Of a stretch of DNA of 64,000 nucleotides, positions 8,336 through 17,292 are shown in pieces. This DNA comes from Bin5 sp022827195 (lineage in GTDB: Bacteria > Chloroflexota > Anaerolineae > Caldilineales > Caldilineaceae): contig OZ242331.1 in assembly GCA_965208275.1 (NCBI GenBank), forward strand, positions 1,178,001 to 1,242,000, in the 5' to 3' direction. The notes below the pieces were generated by a model. That model was not told where the DNA came from, searched no databases, and was given only the letters and a program-made list of their open reading frames with translations. The position numbers and the translations under genes are program-made. The stretch's first letter is position 1, and each line of letters opens with the position of its first letter.

Positions 8336-10498
8336 ATGACTATCCCATCCGACTACACTGAGCGCGTCTATGCCGGCGTCCTCGGCAAGTTGATCGGCGT
8401 CTATCTCGGCCGCCCCTTTGAGGGCTGGACGTACGAGAGACTTAGCGAAAGGTTCGGCGAGGTCAGCTACTACGTCCATGAAGAGATGGGCGTGCCTCTC
8501 ATCGTCACCGACGACGACATCTAGGGCACCTTCACCTTCCTGCGCGCCATGCCCGACTACGGCAACCGGCGCGAGATTACGCCCGCGCAGATCGGCCAGA
8601 GCTGGCTCAACTACATCATCGAGGAGCGCACCATCCTCTGGTGGGGCGGCATGGGCAATTCGACCGAACACACCGCATTTCTACGCCTTAAGGAGGGCGT
8701 CCCCGCGCCCCTCAGCGGCTCAAGCGCCCTCAACGGCCAGGTCGTGGCCGAGCAGATCGGCGCACAGATCTTCATCGACGGCTGGGCCATGGTTGCGCCG
8801 GGCGACCCGGGGCTCGCGGCCGAGCTGGCGCGCAAGGCGGCCGGCGTATCCCACGATGGCGTCGCCGTCCACGGCGCGCAGGTGCTGGCGGCGATGGAGG
8901 CGCAGGCCTTTGTCGAGAGTGACGTCGACCGCCTGCTAGACACCGGCCTCACCGTCATCCCGGCTGACTCGCTCATCCGCGCCATGATCGACCGGATCCG
9001 CGAATGGCACGCCGCCCACGGCGACGACTGGCGCGCCACTCGTCACAAAATAGCCGCCAACTACGGTTACGACAAGTACGGCGGCAACTGCCACATGGTT
9101 CCCAATCACGCGCTCATCATCCACGCGCTCCTTCACGGGGACGACGACTTCCAGAGGTCGCTGATGATCGTCAACACCAGTGGCTGGGACACTGACTGCA
9201 ACTCGGGCAATTTAGGCTGCCTTCTCGGCATCAAGAACGGCCTGGCCGGCATCGAGAGCGGCGCCGATTTTCGCGGCCCTGTGGCTGACCGCCTCTACCT
9301 GCCAACGGCCGACGGCGGCCGTGCCGTTACCGACGCCGCGACCGAGAGCATTCGCGTCGCCAATGTGGGCCGGGCGCTGGCCCAGGAGCCCGCCCTGGCG
9401 CCAAAGGACGGCGCGCGCTACCACTTCGAGCTGCCCGGCTCAGTGCAGGGATTCATGCCCGACGGGAGCCCGGACAGTCGCGGGACCCTGAGGCTGGAAA
9501 ACGTCGCCGGTCACAGCCTGAAAGGCAGCCGCAGCCTGGCGCTTCACTTCGACGGCCTGGCCGCCGGTCGCGTGGCGCGCGCCGCCACACACACCTTTAT
9601 CCCCTCCAATGAGGTCGCCGACTACTTCGAGCAACGCGGCTACGCTCTGCTCGCCTCGCCTTCCCTCTATCCGGGCCAGACGGTTTCAGCCGAGTTGGAG
9701 GCCGACGCCGGCAACGGGCGCGCCGTCGAGGCCAGCCTCTTTCTGCGGCGCTATAGCGCCCAAGACGATCGGCTGACCTTGGTCCCCGGACCATCGTGCA
9801 CGCTTGAGCCTGGTGCCCGCCATATCTTCAACTGGCGGCTGAAGGGATCCGGCAACGAGCCGATCGCCGAGGTTGGATTGGCGATTGACAGACGAGAGCG
9901 CACGCAGGGGACCGTATATCTCGACTATCTCACGTGGTCGGGTGAAGCGAAGGCGGCATTCAGCCGCCCGGACGGGCCCCCTGACCGCAGCCGTCGGACT
10001 TCAGCGCCCCAGATGTGGCGTCGCGCCTGGGTCAACGGTGTCGACAGCTACGACTCGCGCTGGCCGGAAGCCTTCCGCATCGTGCAGAACCGCGGCCGCG
10101 GCCTCTTGATGACCGGCACGCGCGAATGGCGCGATTACGTCGCCAAGTCAGCAGTCAACCTGCACCTCTGTGCGGCTGCGGGCATTGCCGCACGCGTGCA
10201 GGGCATGAGACGCTACTACGCTTTGCTCCTGTGCCGCGACGCCGCTGGTAACGGGGTCGCCAGGCTCGTACGCGCCCTCGACGGCGATACGGTCCTCGCC
10301 GAGGTCCCCTTCGCCTGGACGTACGGCGAGTCGCACACCTTTTCGCTGCGCGTCACCGGCAGCCGTCTCCGGGCCGCCATCGACGACCTCGAAGAACCCT
10401 TCTTCGAGGTCAGGGACGAGGCGCTCGACGGCGGCGGTATCGCGCTCGTCGTCGAAGAAGGCCGCGTAATGAGCGATGAGGTCATCGTTCAGCCCTAG
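8336..10498 (+). pseudogene. ADP-ribosylglycohydrolase-family protein interrupted by in-frame TAG
   Basis: The frame from ATG 8336 (preceded by GGGAAGAAG) encodes the N-terminus of an ADP-ribosylglycohydrolase (YAGVLGKLIGVYLGRPFEGW) and reaches the metal-binding motif TDDDI. TAG at 8522-8524 follows, and the same frame then continues uninterrupted for 658 codons (GTFTFLRAMPDYGNRR). The stop falls where family members usually have Ser (DDDISGTFTF), consistent with TCG or TCA to TAG. The second metal motif SGWDTDCNSGN is intact near codon 290. The remaining ~400 residues look like beta-rich sandwich domains. A shortened product could start at ATG 8549 but would lack the first metal ligands, so it is probably inactive unless the codon is read through. 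Confidence 0.8.
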
Positions 10499-10516
10499 CC
10501 GGCGCGCGCCAACCGG

Positions 10517-10545
10517 TTGAGCCGGTGGATCAGCTGTGCGATAAT
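10517..10545 (+). promoter_or_regulatory. Predicted sigma70-type promoter for the Dam methylase
   Basis: TTGAGC (10517-10522) and GATAAT (10540-10545) are separated by 17 bp, 39 bp before the methylase ATG. Both hexamers match consensus in 4-5 of 6 positions. Confidence 0.55.
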
Positions 10546-10583
10546 GGGGCGGGAATCCGCCTCATCTGCGCCTGTTTACCTCT

Positions 10584-11543
10584 ATGACCCGCTCCTATCC
10601 AACCCAGCTCGCGTTCCCCTACTCACACAATCGCGGCCCCGGCGCGAGACCTTTCCTCAAGTGGGCGGGCGGCAAAGGCCAACTTCTGGACCAGATTGGA
10701 AGACATTTGCCCGCGGAACTTAGAGAAGGCCGCATAACCAAGTACGCCGAACCCTTTATCGGCGGCGGCGCGGTCTTCTTCTCGATCGCCAACCGGTTCG
10801 GCGTGCGCGAACGCTTCATCTCCGACATGAACGAGGACCTTATCCTGGCCTACCGTACGATTCAGCAGCAGGTCGAGGCGCTGATCGATCGCCTGGACGG
10901 GATCCAGCGCCAATACTACGGACTGATGCCGGGCGGGCAGAAACAGTTCTTCTATGAAGTTCGGGAGACATTCAATCAAGGGCGCGGCGCGAGCGCGGGA
11001 AACGTGTGGCGCCGCGATGCGGCCCTGCACGTAGCCCGTCTCATCTTTTTGAACCGGACCTGTTTTAACGGGCTATACCGGGTCAATTCGCGTGGCGACT
11101 TCAACGTGCCGTTCGGCAACTACCGCAAGCCGAGAATCTGCGACGCGCCCAACTTGCGCTCAGTATCGCATTCGTTTCAGAACGCCGAGATTCACTTCGG
11201 CGATTTCACCGCCTGTAAGGGATTTGTCGACGAGACCACCTTCGTCTACCTGGACCCTCCCTACCGCCCGATCAGTCGCACCGCCAGTTTCAATTCCTAT
11301 TACAAGAATCCATTCGACGACGCGGAACAACGCCGTCTGGCCGGCTTCTACCACGAGCTGGGCAGCGCCGGCGCCAGGCTTATGCTGAGCAATTCTGACC
11401 CGCACAATGAGGATCCGCAGGACATGTTTTTCGAAGAACTCTATTCCGGGTTCAGTATCCACAGAGTGGTCGCGAGCCGCCGGATCAACAGCAATGCCGC
11501 AAAACGGGGTCCAGTCACGGAGCTGTTGATTACGAACTATTGA
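10584..11543 (+). CDS. dam: D12-class DNA adenine-N6 methyltransferase (Dam-like), solitary
   Basis: 319 aa, slightly longer than E. coli Dam. The SAM-binding FLKWAGGKGQLL lies at residues 25-35, the PFIGGGAVFF motif near 60, and the catalytic motif IV DPPY begins at D224. Family members methylate adenine in GATC or related short sites. No restriction endonuclease is adjacent; the next two genes are an MNT/HEPN pair. It is therefore either an orphan regulatory methylase or part of a mobile island. No clear Shine-Dalgarno precedes the ATG. The target sequence cannot be read from the protein by eye. Confidence 0.93.
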   Translation: MTRSYPTQLAFPYSHNRGPGARPFLKWAGGKGQLLDQIGRHLPAELREGRITKYAEPFIGGGAVFFSIANRFGVRERFISDMNEDLILAYRTIQQQVEALIDRLDGIQRQYYGLMPGGQKQFFYEVRETFNQGRGASAGNVWRRDAALHVARLIFLNRTCFNGLYRVNSRGDFNVPFGNYRKPRICDAPNLRSVSHSFQNAEIHFGDFTACKGFVDETTFVYLDPPYRPISRTASFNSYYKNPFDDAEQRRLAGFYHELGSAGARLMLSNSDPHNEDPQDMFFEELYSGFSIHRVVASRRINSNAAKRGPVTELLITNY

Positions 11544-11630
11544 GGGGCAAGGGAAAGTTGCCGGTTTCATCAGAATTGGCAGTAGAATAGAGAAAGTGTC
11601 AGGTCAGGATCCGTTTGCAGGAGGCCACTC

Positions 11631-11948
11631 GTGAAGGCACGCATTGACATTCCGTCAGCAAGGATCGCCGCGTTCTGCCAGCGCAACCAGATCGTGCGTC
11701 TGGCGCTGTTCGGTTCGGTGCTGCGGGACGACTTTACGCCCGAGAGCGACGTGGACGTCCTGGTAGATTTTGCACCGGAGGCAAGCGTCGGCTACTTCGC
11801 GCTCGGAAGAATGGAAGCTGAGTTAGAACGCATCCTGGGGCGGAAGGCGGATTTGCACACTTTTGCAGGCGTCGAGAGGAGTCCCAACTGGTTGCTTAGG
11901 GAAGAGATTCTTGGATCAGCGGAGGCTGTGTATGACCAAACGGAATGA
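11631..11948 (+). CDS. MNT-type nucleotidyltransferase antitoxin
   Basis: 105 aa starting with GTG, preceded by GCAGGAGG. The motif G28-S29-x10-D40-x-D42 is the minimal nucleotidyltransferase signature. In HEPN/MNT toxin-antitoxin systems, the MNT protein neutralises the toxin by adding AMP to a Tyr near its active site. It overlaps the following HEPN gene by 17 bp, the usual arrangement for this pair. Confidence 0.9.
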   Translation: MKARIDIPSARIAAFCQRNQIVRLALFGSVLRDDFTPESDVDVLVDFAPEASVGYFALGRMEAELERILGRKADLHTFAGVERSPNWLLREEILGSAEAVYDQTE

Positions 11949-12303
11949 TCGGGTCAGTTTAGTAGACATGCTGGTCTATTCCGAGGAAGCAGTCGAACTG
12001 CTGGGGGAGGCGAGCGCAATCGATCTGGCGGATGATAGATTGTTGCAGCTCGCCCTCGAGAGGCTGGTTGGAATCGTCGGAGAAGCTGCCAGAAGAGTTT
12101 CGCCAGCTACGCAGCAACGGCATCCAGAAATCCCATGGGCGCAGATCATTGGCATGCGGAACCGGGTGGTTCACGGCTACGACGCAATTGTTTTGAGCAG
12201 AATGTGGGACACCGGTAGGTATGAAATGCCCCCATTGGTCGAGCAACTGGTTGCGATCGTGGGCAGAGACCCGGGCCGGTCCGTTCAAGGCGACGGGCCA
12301 TAG
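11932..12303 (+). CDS. HEPN-domain (DUF86) ribonuclease toxin
   Basis: 123 aa. The start is ATG 11932 inside the end of the MNT gene. The RX4HXY motif is complete: R76, H81 and Y83 in RNRVVHGY. The Arg and His form the RNase site, and the Tyr is the residue AMPylated by the cognate MNT partner in characterised pairs. Residues 1-60 form the helical HEPN body. Together with the upstream gene it should act as a toxin-antitoxin module; its RNA target is unknown. Confidence 0.9.
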   Translation: MTKRNDRVSLVDMLVYSEEAVELLGEASAIDLADDRLLQLALERLVGIVGEAARRVSPATQQRHPEIPWAQIIGMRNRVVHGYDAIVLSRMWDTGRYEMPPLVEQLVAIVGRDPGRSVQGDGP

Positions 12304-12308
12304 GGGCA

Positions 12309-12977
12309 CTACCTCGCAAGCATCTCCTCAGCACGTATGACATCGCGCATCGCTGCATCCAGGTAGGGGTAGGCCAACCAGACCGAGGCGCCGCCGAAGA
12401 GCCCGCCGGTCACCGTGCGCAGCCACCAGTTGCTCTCGCGCAGGCCGAATAGCTGGCTCAGGCCGTCCAGGGCCATAGGCACCAGAAGCAGGAGGTAGAT
12501 CTTCAGGCTGGGCGAACGCATCCGGCCGCGCAGCAGCCCGAACAGCAGACCGGCCAGCACGACTGAGCCGTAGATGGCCACGTCTCGCTGGCAGATCGCG
12601 ATCTTATAGCCGCTGGCCTCGTTGCCGCGGAATCGCCGCCGCTGGAACAGTCCGGCATCCTCTTTCAGCCCCTCCGCCTGCAATGCCGCCAGACTGTACA
12701 ATGGCCGTTCGCCAAATAGAAAGTAACTGCGGTCCGGCAACTGGTGACAGGTCACCGAATAGGCGGAATAGATGAGCGAGGCCTGCGCGGTCAGGCCGGC
12801 GCTCGCCAGCGCCGGGGCCACGACCGGCAGGAGCAGGTAGACCCCTACCACCGAGTTGAAGAGGGCCAGCCAGTGTCGTGCGATCCAGATGACGACGCCG
12901 TCAACACGGCGGGCGAACTCCGTCTGTACGCGGTCCACTGGAGGCTGGCCAGGCTGGGTTCCCATCGCGTGCGTCAA
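12309..12977 (-). CDS. DUF2085 integral membrane protein
   Basis: 222 aa with about five hydrophobic segments. It contains the family signature CHQLPDRSYFLFG and, later, CQRDVAIYGS, whose conserved Cys, His and Asp residues suggest metal or redox chemistry, though the function of DUF2085 is not established. It is the last gene of the cytochrome c maturation operon: its ATG overlaps the stop of the glutaredoxin-like gene (ATGA). Start could also be the second Met (MGTQPG). Confidence 0.85.
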   Translation of the reverse strand: MTHAMGTQPGQPPVDRVQTEFARRVDGVVIWIARHWLALFNSVVGVYLLLPVVAPALASAGLTAQASLIYSAYSVTCHQLPDRSYFLFGERPLYSLAALQAEGLKEDAGLFQRRRFRGNEASGYKIAICQRDVAIYGSVVLAGLLFGLLRGRMRSPSLKIYLLLLVPMALDGLSQLFGLRESNWWLRTVTGGLFGGASVWLAYPYLDAAMRDVIRAEEMLAR

Positions 12978-13249
12978 GCTCCCGCGCCCACCTGCCGTCC
13001 CATTTCGACGCGGATGGCGCGGCGCAATTCTGCCTGCTTCACCGGGAAATCAAAGCGAACTGTGGAGCCGTCCGACCTTTCCATGTCGACATAGGGGACG
13101 TGCGTTTTCTCTTCCTCGCTGCGGCCCTGAACGTCATCCACGAAATGCTCGCTGAAGCCGAAGCCATACTCGGCTTGCAGGTCGAGCAGCTCGTACTTCA
13201 GGGCATCGCAGAGCTGGCAGCTGTGTTTGGTGAACAAAGTCACCTGCAT
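12974..13249 (-). CDS. Glutaredoxin-like (DUF836) thiol protein
   Basis: 91 aa from ATG 13249, which has GAGGG six bases upstream; a GTG at 13261 would add four residues. VTLFTKHSCQLCDALKYEL contains the redox CxxC of the thioredoxin fold, and THVPYVDME carries the cis-Pro (VPY). It overlaps the DUF2085 start and follows tlpA, so it probably supplies or relays electrons in the thiol-redox side of cytochrome c maturation; the partner is inferred. Confidence 0.8.
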   Translation of the reverse strand: MQVTLFTKHSCQLCDALKYELLDLQAEYGFGFSEHFVDDVQGRSEEEKTHVPYVDMERSDGSTVRFDFPVKQAELRRAIRVEMGRQVGAGA

Positions 13250-13257
13250 CGGATCCC

Positions 13258-13854
13258 TCACTGTGGTGCGATTTGCTCGACGAATACGGTCAGCTGCTCA
13301 GCGGTAAGGAGGCCGGCCCAGCGGGCGTCGATCGTGCCGTCCACGCCGACGAAAACGGTCGTGGGCATGTTGCGCACGCCGTAGGCGCGGCCGATCGCGC
13401 CCTCCGCGTCGAGGATGACCGGCATCTTCATGCCGAACTCGTCGGCGAACGCCTCGACAGCGTCCGGTTTTTCGCGCACATTGACCTCGAGTACGACGAC
13501 AGCTGGGTTGTCATTGTGCAGTGCGACCAATTCCGGCATCTCGGCGCGGCACGGCCCGCACCAGGTGGCCCAGAAGTTGATGACGACCGGCCTTCCCTGC
13601 AAGGAGGCCAGGTCGGCGCCGCGGCCGTCGGCTAGGAAGAAGGCGAAGTTCGGCGCGGCGTCGCCCGCGGCGGTGTCGCCTTCTTCGACACGATCGGCAA
13701 CGGGGAAGCCGGCGCCCAACCCCGCCGGGAACTCGTCGAGAGGGGTGGCGGTAAAGCCGCCGGGGGCAACCTCTTCGGGCGCGTCGGGCACGCAAGCGGC
13801 GAGCGCCAGCGTAGCCAGGCCAGCGAAGAGCAGAAGGGCCAACCACTTCTTCAT
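13258..13854 (-). CDS. TlpA/ResA-like thiol-disulfide lipoprotein
   Basis: 198 aa from ATG 13854 (MKKWLALLLF). The signal peptide ends in a lipobox LAAC, so the protein is anchored on the outer face of the membrane. The thioredoxin-like AhpC/TSA-TlpA domain has the active site WATWCGPCRAEMP and the cis-Pro segment MPTTVFVG. It should reduce heme-binding cysteines of apocytochromes or recycle partner thiols, using electrons passed by CcdA, whose gene ends 18 bp upstream. Confidence 0.93.
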   Translation of the reverse strand: MKKWLALLLFAGLATLALAACVPDAPEEVAPGGFTATPLDEFPAGLGAGFPVADRVEEGDTAAGDAAPNFAFFLADGRGADLASLQGRPVVINFWATWCGPCRAEMPELVALHNDNPAVVVLEVNVREKPDAVEAFADEFGMKMPVILDAEGAIGRAYGVRNMPTTVFVGVDGTIDARWAGLLTAEQLTVFVEQIAPQ

Positions 13855-13872
13855 TTCAGATTCCTTGCACAC

Positions 13873-14802
13873 TCAGTTCCGACCGCCCGAGAGCGCCGCG
13901 CCGCTCAGGTAGCCGATATAGGCCGGGATGAGCGGCAATACGCAGGGGCTGATGAAACTGATGATTCCAGCGACGAACGAAAGCGGTGCCGCGCTCAGGG
14001 CGCCGCTGTCGAAGGCGGCGCCGACTTCAACCGACTGCGAGACGCTGTCCTCCAAGAGGAAGACCCATTGATTCAGGAACGCAAACTGCGATGCCAACAT
14101 GGTAAGCTGGTCGCTCCAGAGCAACCAGGCCACATAGAGAAGAAAGGCGCCGCTGACGACGCTGACAATGTTGGCATGGCGATTAAGGCGGCGGAGAACG
14201 AGGGTCGCCCTGCTGAAGGCGGCCCCGGTAATCAGAAAGGGCAGGCCCAGCCCCAAGCTGTAGATCGCAAGCAGCAGGGCGCCCTGGCCGGCAGTGGCGC
14301 TGTCGCTGGCCAGGAAGAGGATGCTTGCCAGGATCGGACCGACGCAGGGCACCCAGCCGGCGCTGAAGCTGACACCCATGAGCGCGCTGCTTAGATAGCC
14401 CCAGCCGCGCTTCACCTTGTGCAATTCGGTCACACGGCGCTCGGTATACATCAGCGCGTTGAGAAAGCTCAGAATATCCACCAGCGCGGCAACGGCAGGG
14501 TTGACGGCCAGCCTTGCACTGGACTGGACACGTTTGACGACCCATCCCAGGACTCCGAGTGTCGTCAGCCCAAAGATGAGAAGAAGCATTGCCCCAACGC
14601 GCTGAATGAATGGAAGGTATTCGTTCAGGTTTTGCCCGATCAACCCGGCGGCAGAGCCCAAGAGGGTGAAGATTGCGCCGAATCCCAACACGAAGGCCAG
14701 CGAATGGAAAAACGTGCTGCTGCGACTAACCGGCGCCGCCTGAACTGTGGCGCCCTGCGTGTTGGCCTGTACGTTCCCTGCGCTGCCGACATTCTGTACC
14801 AT
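13873..14802 (-). CDS. ccdA: CcdA-family thiol-electron transporter, circularly permuted
   Basis: 309 aa membrane protein that moves electrons across the membrane to TlpA/ResA-type proteins. Unlike normal CcdA, which begins with the helix containing SPCVLP, this one begins at the second helix (FFHSLAFVLGFG, residue 31). It continues through the second Cys helix (GWVPCVGP, C153) and helices five and six (to ~235). After a ~35-residue linker it ends with PLSFVAGIISFISPCVLPLIP and GYLSGAALSGG (C287). Both redox cysteines are thus present but in swapped order. An in-frame stop lies 16 codons upstream of the ATG, so no N-terminal copy is missed. Next genes are tlpA (downstream) and ccmD (upstream). 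Confidence 0.88.
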   Translation of the reverse strand: MVQNVGSAGNVQANTQGATVQAAPVSRSSTFFHSLAFVLGFGAIFTLLGSAAGLIGQNLNEYLPFIQRVGAMLLLIFGLTTLGVLGWVVKRVQSSARLAVNPAVAALVDILSFLNALMYTERRVTELHKVKRGWGYLSSALMGVSFSAGWVPCVGPILASILFLASDSATAGQGALLLAIYSLGLGLPFLITGAAFSRATLVLRRLNRHANIVSVVSGAFLLYVAWLLWSDQLTMLASQFAFLNQWVFLLEDSVSQSVEVGAAFDSGALSAAPLSFVAGIISFISPCVLPLIPAYIGYLSGAALSGGRN

Positions 14803-14911
14803 GTTTCGATCCCGCTTTCTACGGTATGCGCGAACCCTACCCTCTGCCGGTCACGCCTCAAGCCGGTGGAACAATAATACGGGTAGCCATTCGGTCATGA
14901 AGTAAACATGC

Positions 14912-15070
14912 TTACGAAGATCGGGAATCTTCGCGCGCGCTCTCTTCCTCCCACTGCCGACGTAAACTCGTCAAGGTCCTTTCCAGCGCCCGCTGGCGGT
15001 TCAGCAAGAAGAGCAGGTAGACGCCGACCAGCAGCCAGAGCAGGATCATTACGGACGCCAGATAGATCAT
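14912..15070 (-). CDS. ccmD: CcmD-like small membrane protein
   Basis: 52 aa: MIYLASVMILLWLLVGVYLL forms one transmembrane helix and is followed by a basic then acidic cytoplasmic tail (NRQRALERTLTSLRRQW). CcmD proteins are this short and help release holo-CcmE from the CcmABC complex. Its ATG overlaps the ccmC stop codon (ATGA), which indicates translational coupling. Identity is supported by size, topology and position rather than by strong sequence motifs. Confidence 0.8.
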   Translation of the reverse strand: MIYLASVMILLWLLVGVYLLFLLNRQRALERTLTSLRRQWEEESAREDSRSS

Positions 15071-15813
15071 TCGTCTCTCTCCATCTGCAGCTGCTCGATG
15101 CGCGGCTCCAGCGCAAGCTGGCGTACTCGGTGAAACAGCAGCGCCAAGAACAGGATTGCGAAGGCAATCATCGAAACGGTCAGAGCCTGTCCCATTGTCG
15201 CGCCGAGGGCAAAATCTCCCTGCGACTCCTGATTGGAGCCGGCGACGATCACCGGATGAATCGAACGAAACAGGCGGGCACTGTAAAAAGTGAGCGGCAC
15301 GCTCAGGAAGGCGAACAGCGCGTAGATGCTGGAGAAGAGGGCACGGGTCGCGGGATTCTCAAAACCGTTGCGGAACAGCATGTAGGCGACGTAGATCAGC
15401 ACCGTGATTGCAGCGGTCGTCAATCTTGGATCCCAAGTCCAGTAGGTGTTCCAGGCCGGCTTCGCCCATATCGAACCCGACAGCAGCACGAAGAAGCCGA
15501 ATATCGTGCCGATTTCGACGCTTGCCGCAGCCCAATGGTCAAAAACCAGCCGGCGGGTGAGCAGGTATCCGGCGCTGCCGGCAACCGAGCCCAGAAAGCC
15601 CAGGAGAGCGGCGATATTGCTGCCGATATGGAAATAGAAGATGCGCTGCGCGACCTGCTCTACGCCGGCGAGATTGACGGCGTCGCCAGCGTATATGAGC
15701 CCGGCCCAAATCGCCAGGGCCATCGTCAGCGCAGCGAGAACATCGAGGATTAGGAGCGGCCATAAGGGCGCGTCCGACCGCCTGGAATTTGGAAGAGTGC
15801 TCAGAGTGCTCAA
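15067..15813 (-). CDS. ccmC: Heme exporter/handling protein CcmC
   Basis: 248 aa with six predicted membrane helices. The tryptophan-rich heme-handling loop is visible as WNTYWTWDPRLT, flanked by conserved His residues (FYFHIGSN before it and RSIHPVIV after it). CcmC attaches heme to CcmE. It is coupled to ccmD by ATGA overlap and lies 21 bp after ccmB. Confidence 0.95.
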   Translation of the reverse strand: MSTLSTLPNSRRSDAPLWPLLILDVLAALTMALAIWAGLIYAGDAVNLAGVEQVAQRIFYFHIGSNIAALLGFLGSVAGSAGYLLTRRLVFDHWAAASVEIGTIFGFFVLLSGSIWAKPAWNTYWTWDPRLTTAAITVLIYVAYMLFRNGFENPATRALFSSIYALFAFLSVPLTFYSARLFRSIHPVIVAGSNQESQGDFALGATMGQALTVSMIAFAILFLALLFHRVRQLALEPRIEQLQMERDE

Positions 15814-15834
15814 AGGACCTTTCTCTCCCCGTGT

Positions 15835-16560
15835 TCAGCCCTGCTCCCAGATCAGATCGAAGAGCAGGAGCGCAATGGCAAGGAACAGTGCATCGTAGAG
15901 CGCCAGGACGCCCAACCAGCGCCATACCTCACCGTCTGGCCGGGCGTCGAGCACGACCGCGGTCAGGCTGACGCCGGCGATGAAGAGCGGCGCCAGCACG
16001 GGCAGGAGCAGGACCGGCAGCAGCGCCTCCCGCGCCCGGCTGCGGACGGTGAGCGCTGCGAATAGTGTGCCGACGATGGCGTAGCCGAGCGTGCCCAAGA
16101 AGAGCCCCAACAGTATGATGGGCCGCGCCAGGTTGACATCGAACAGGATGAGCAACGTCGGCGCCAGCAGTGCTTCAACAATCAGGAAATAGAGCAGATT
16201 GGCGGCGACTTTGCCAAAATAGATCGCCGATCGCTCTACGGGGGCCAGCAGCAGTCCGGTCAGAGTGCCTCTGTCGGTCTCCGATCCGAAGGAACGCTGC
16301 AAGCCGAGAATGCCCGTAAAGAGAACGATAACCCACAGTATTCCCGGCACGACAAGCTCAGCACGTGGCACGCGCAGATCGAATGCCAAGCCGAAGATTA
16401 CGGCTGCCAGAACGGCAAAGGCGGCCATCGTAATCACGATCTCGCCGGCGCGCAACTCCGTGCGCACTTCCCTTTCCGCCACAGCCAGGACCCTGCGCAA
16501 ATAGGCGGCTAACCCGCTCTTCCTCTTGGAGACTGCGCCGCCCCCCGTAAGCTCATCCAT
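15835..16560 (-). CDS. ccmB: Heme exporter subunit CcmB
   Basis: 241 aa with six hydrophobic segments. It matches CcmB in LGLQRSFGSETDRGTLTGLL and LLLPVLAPLFIAG. CcmB is the permease partner of the ATPase CcmA in the complex that releases holo-CcmE. It sits between ccmA (48 bp upstream) and ccmC. Confidence 0.93.
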   Translation of the reverse strand: MDELTGGGAVSKRKSGLAAYLRRVLAVAEREVRTELRAGEIVITMAAFAVLAAVIFGLAFDLRVPRAELVVPGILWVIVLFTGILGLQRSFGSETDRGTLTGLLLAPVERSAIYFGKVAANLLYFLIVEALLAPTLLILFDVNLARPIILLGLFLGTLGYAIVGTLFAALTVRSRAREALLPVLLLPVLAPLFIAGVSLTAVVLDARPDGEVWRWLGVLALYDALFLAIALLLFDLIWEQG

Positions 16561-16608
16561 AGTACCACGGGCGCGACATATGCCGGCGTTTGAAAGAGCC
16601 CGAGCGTT

Positions 16609-17292
16609 CTAACTCCATGACTCACTACGTTCCAAGTCCGTGATTGGGTGCAGCCGGCCGTCGCGCAGTTCGCAAATCCGGTCGGACCAAGTCGCGGCAA
16701 GGCTCCGGTCGTGGGTCGACAACAGAACGGCCCGCTCGCCGCGGCGGAACTCCGCCAGCAGGCCGGACAGCATGGTCAGGCTTTCGCCGTCCAACCCGCT
16801 GTCCGGCTCGTCGAAGATCAGGACGGGCGGGTCGTGCAGAATAGAGCGGGCGATGGCGAGACGTTGGAGCATGCCGCGGCTGAAGGTGCGGACGGGCTCA
16901 TCGCGCCGCGGCCAAAGTGCGAATGCGCGTAGGAGGCGGTTGATGCGGTCCTCCGGCGCACTCAGGTCGTACATACGGGCGAAGAAGCGGAGGTTCTCTG
17001 CCGCGGTGAGGCGATCGTAGAGTAGTGGCGCGTGCGCGACCACGCCGATGTAGCGGCGGATCTCGTGGTGAGCGGCTGAGAGAGGCACGGGACCCAGCCA
17101 CACTTCGCCGGCATCGGATCTTTCCAGCCCTGCGACGATATGCAGGAGCGTCGTCTTTCCCGACCCGTTGGCGCCCAGGAGCGAAAGAATCTCTCCGGCG
17201 CGCACGGAGAGGCTGATGTCGCGCAGGACGCGCTTGCCGCCGAAGCGCTTTGCCACTTTGTCGCAACGGATCAGGGAGGTCTCGCCGGTCAC
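16609..17292 (-). CDS. ccmA: Heme exporter ATP-binding protein CcmA
   Basis: 227 aa ABC ATPase. Walker A is GANGSGKTT, the signature motif is FSRGMLQRLAIARS (a variant in which SGG is replaced by SRG, common in CcmA), Walker B is VLIFDEPDSGLD, and the H-loop is LLSTHD. ATP hydrolysis by CcmAB drives release of heme-loaded CcmE. Its start overlaps the end of the upstream diheme cytochrome gene by 4 bp. Confidence 0.95.
   Translation of the reverse strand: MTGETSLIRCDKVAKRFGGKRVLRDISLSVRAGEILSLLGANGSGKTTLLHIVAGLERSDAGEVWLGPVPLSAAHHEIRRYIGVVAHAPLLYDRLTAAENLRFFARMYDLSAPEDRINRLLRAFALWPRRDEPVRTFSRGMLQRLAIARSILHDPPVLIFDEPDSGLDGESLTMLSGLLAEFRRGERAVLLSTHDRSLAATWSDRICELRDGRLHPITDLERSESWS

Noticed and set aside
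10584..12303. Restriction-modification system
   Set aside because: No endonuclease; the neighbours are clearly an MNT/HEPN pair.
14895..15167. 90-codon minus-strand frame at the ccmC/ccmD junction
   Set aside because: The CcmD-like frame in another phase explains this DNA better, with start-stop coupling and a membrane helix.
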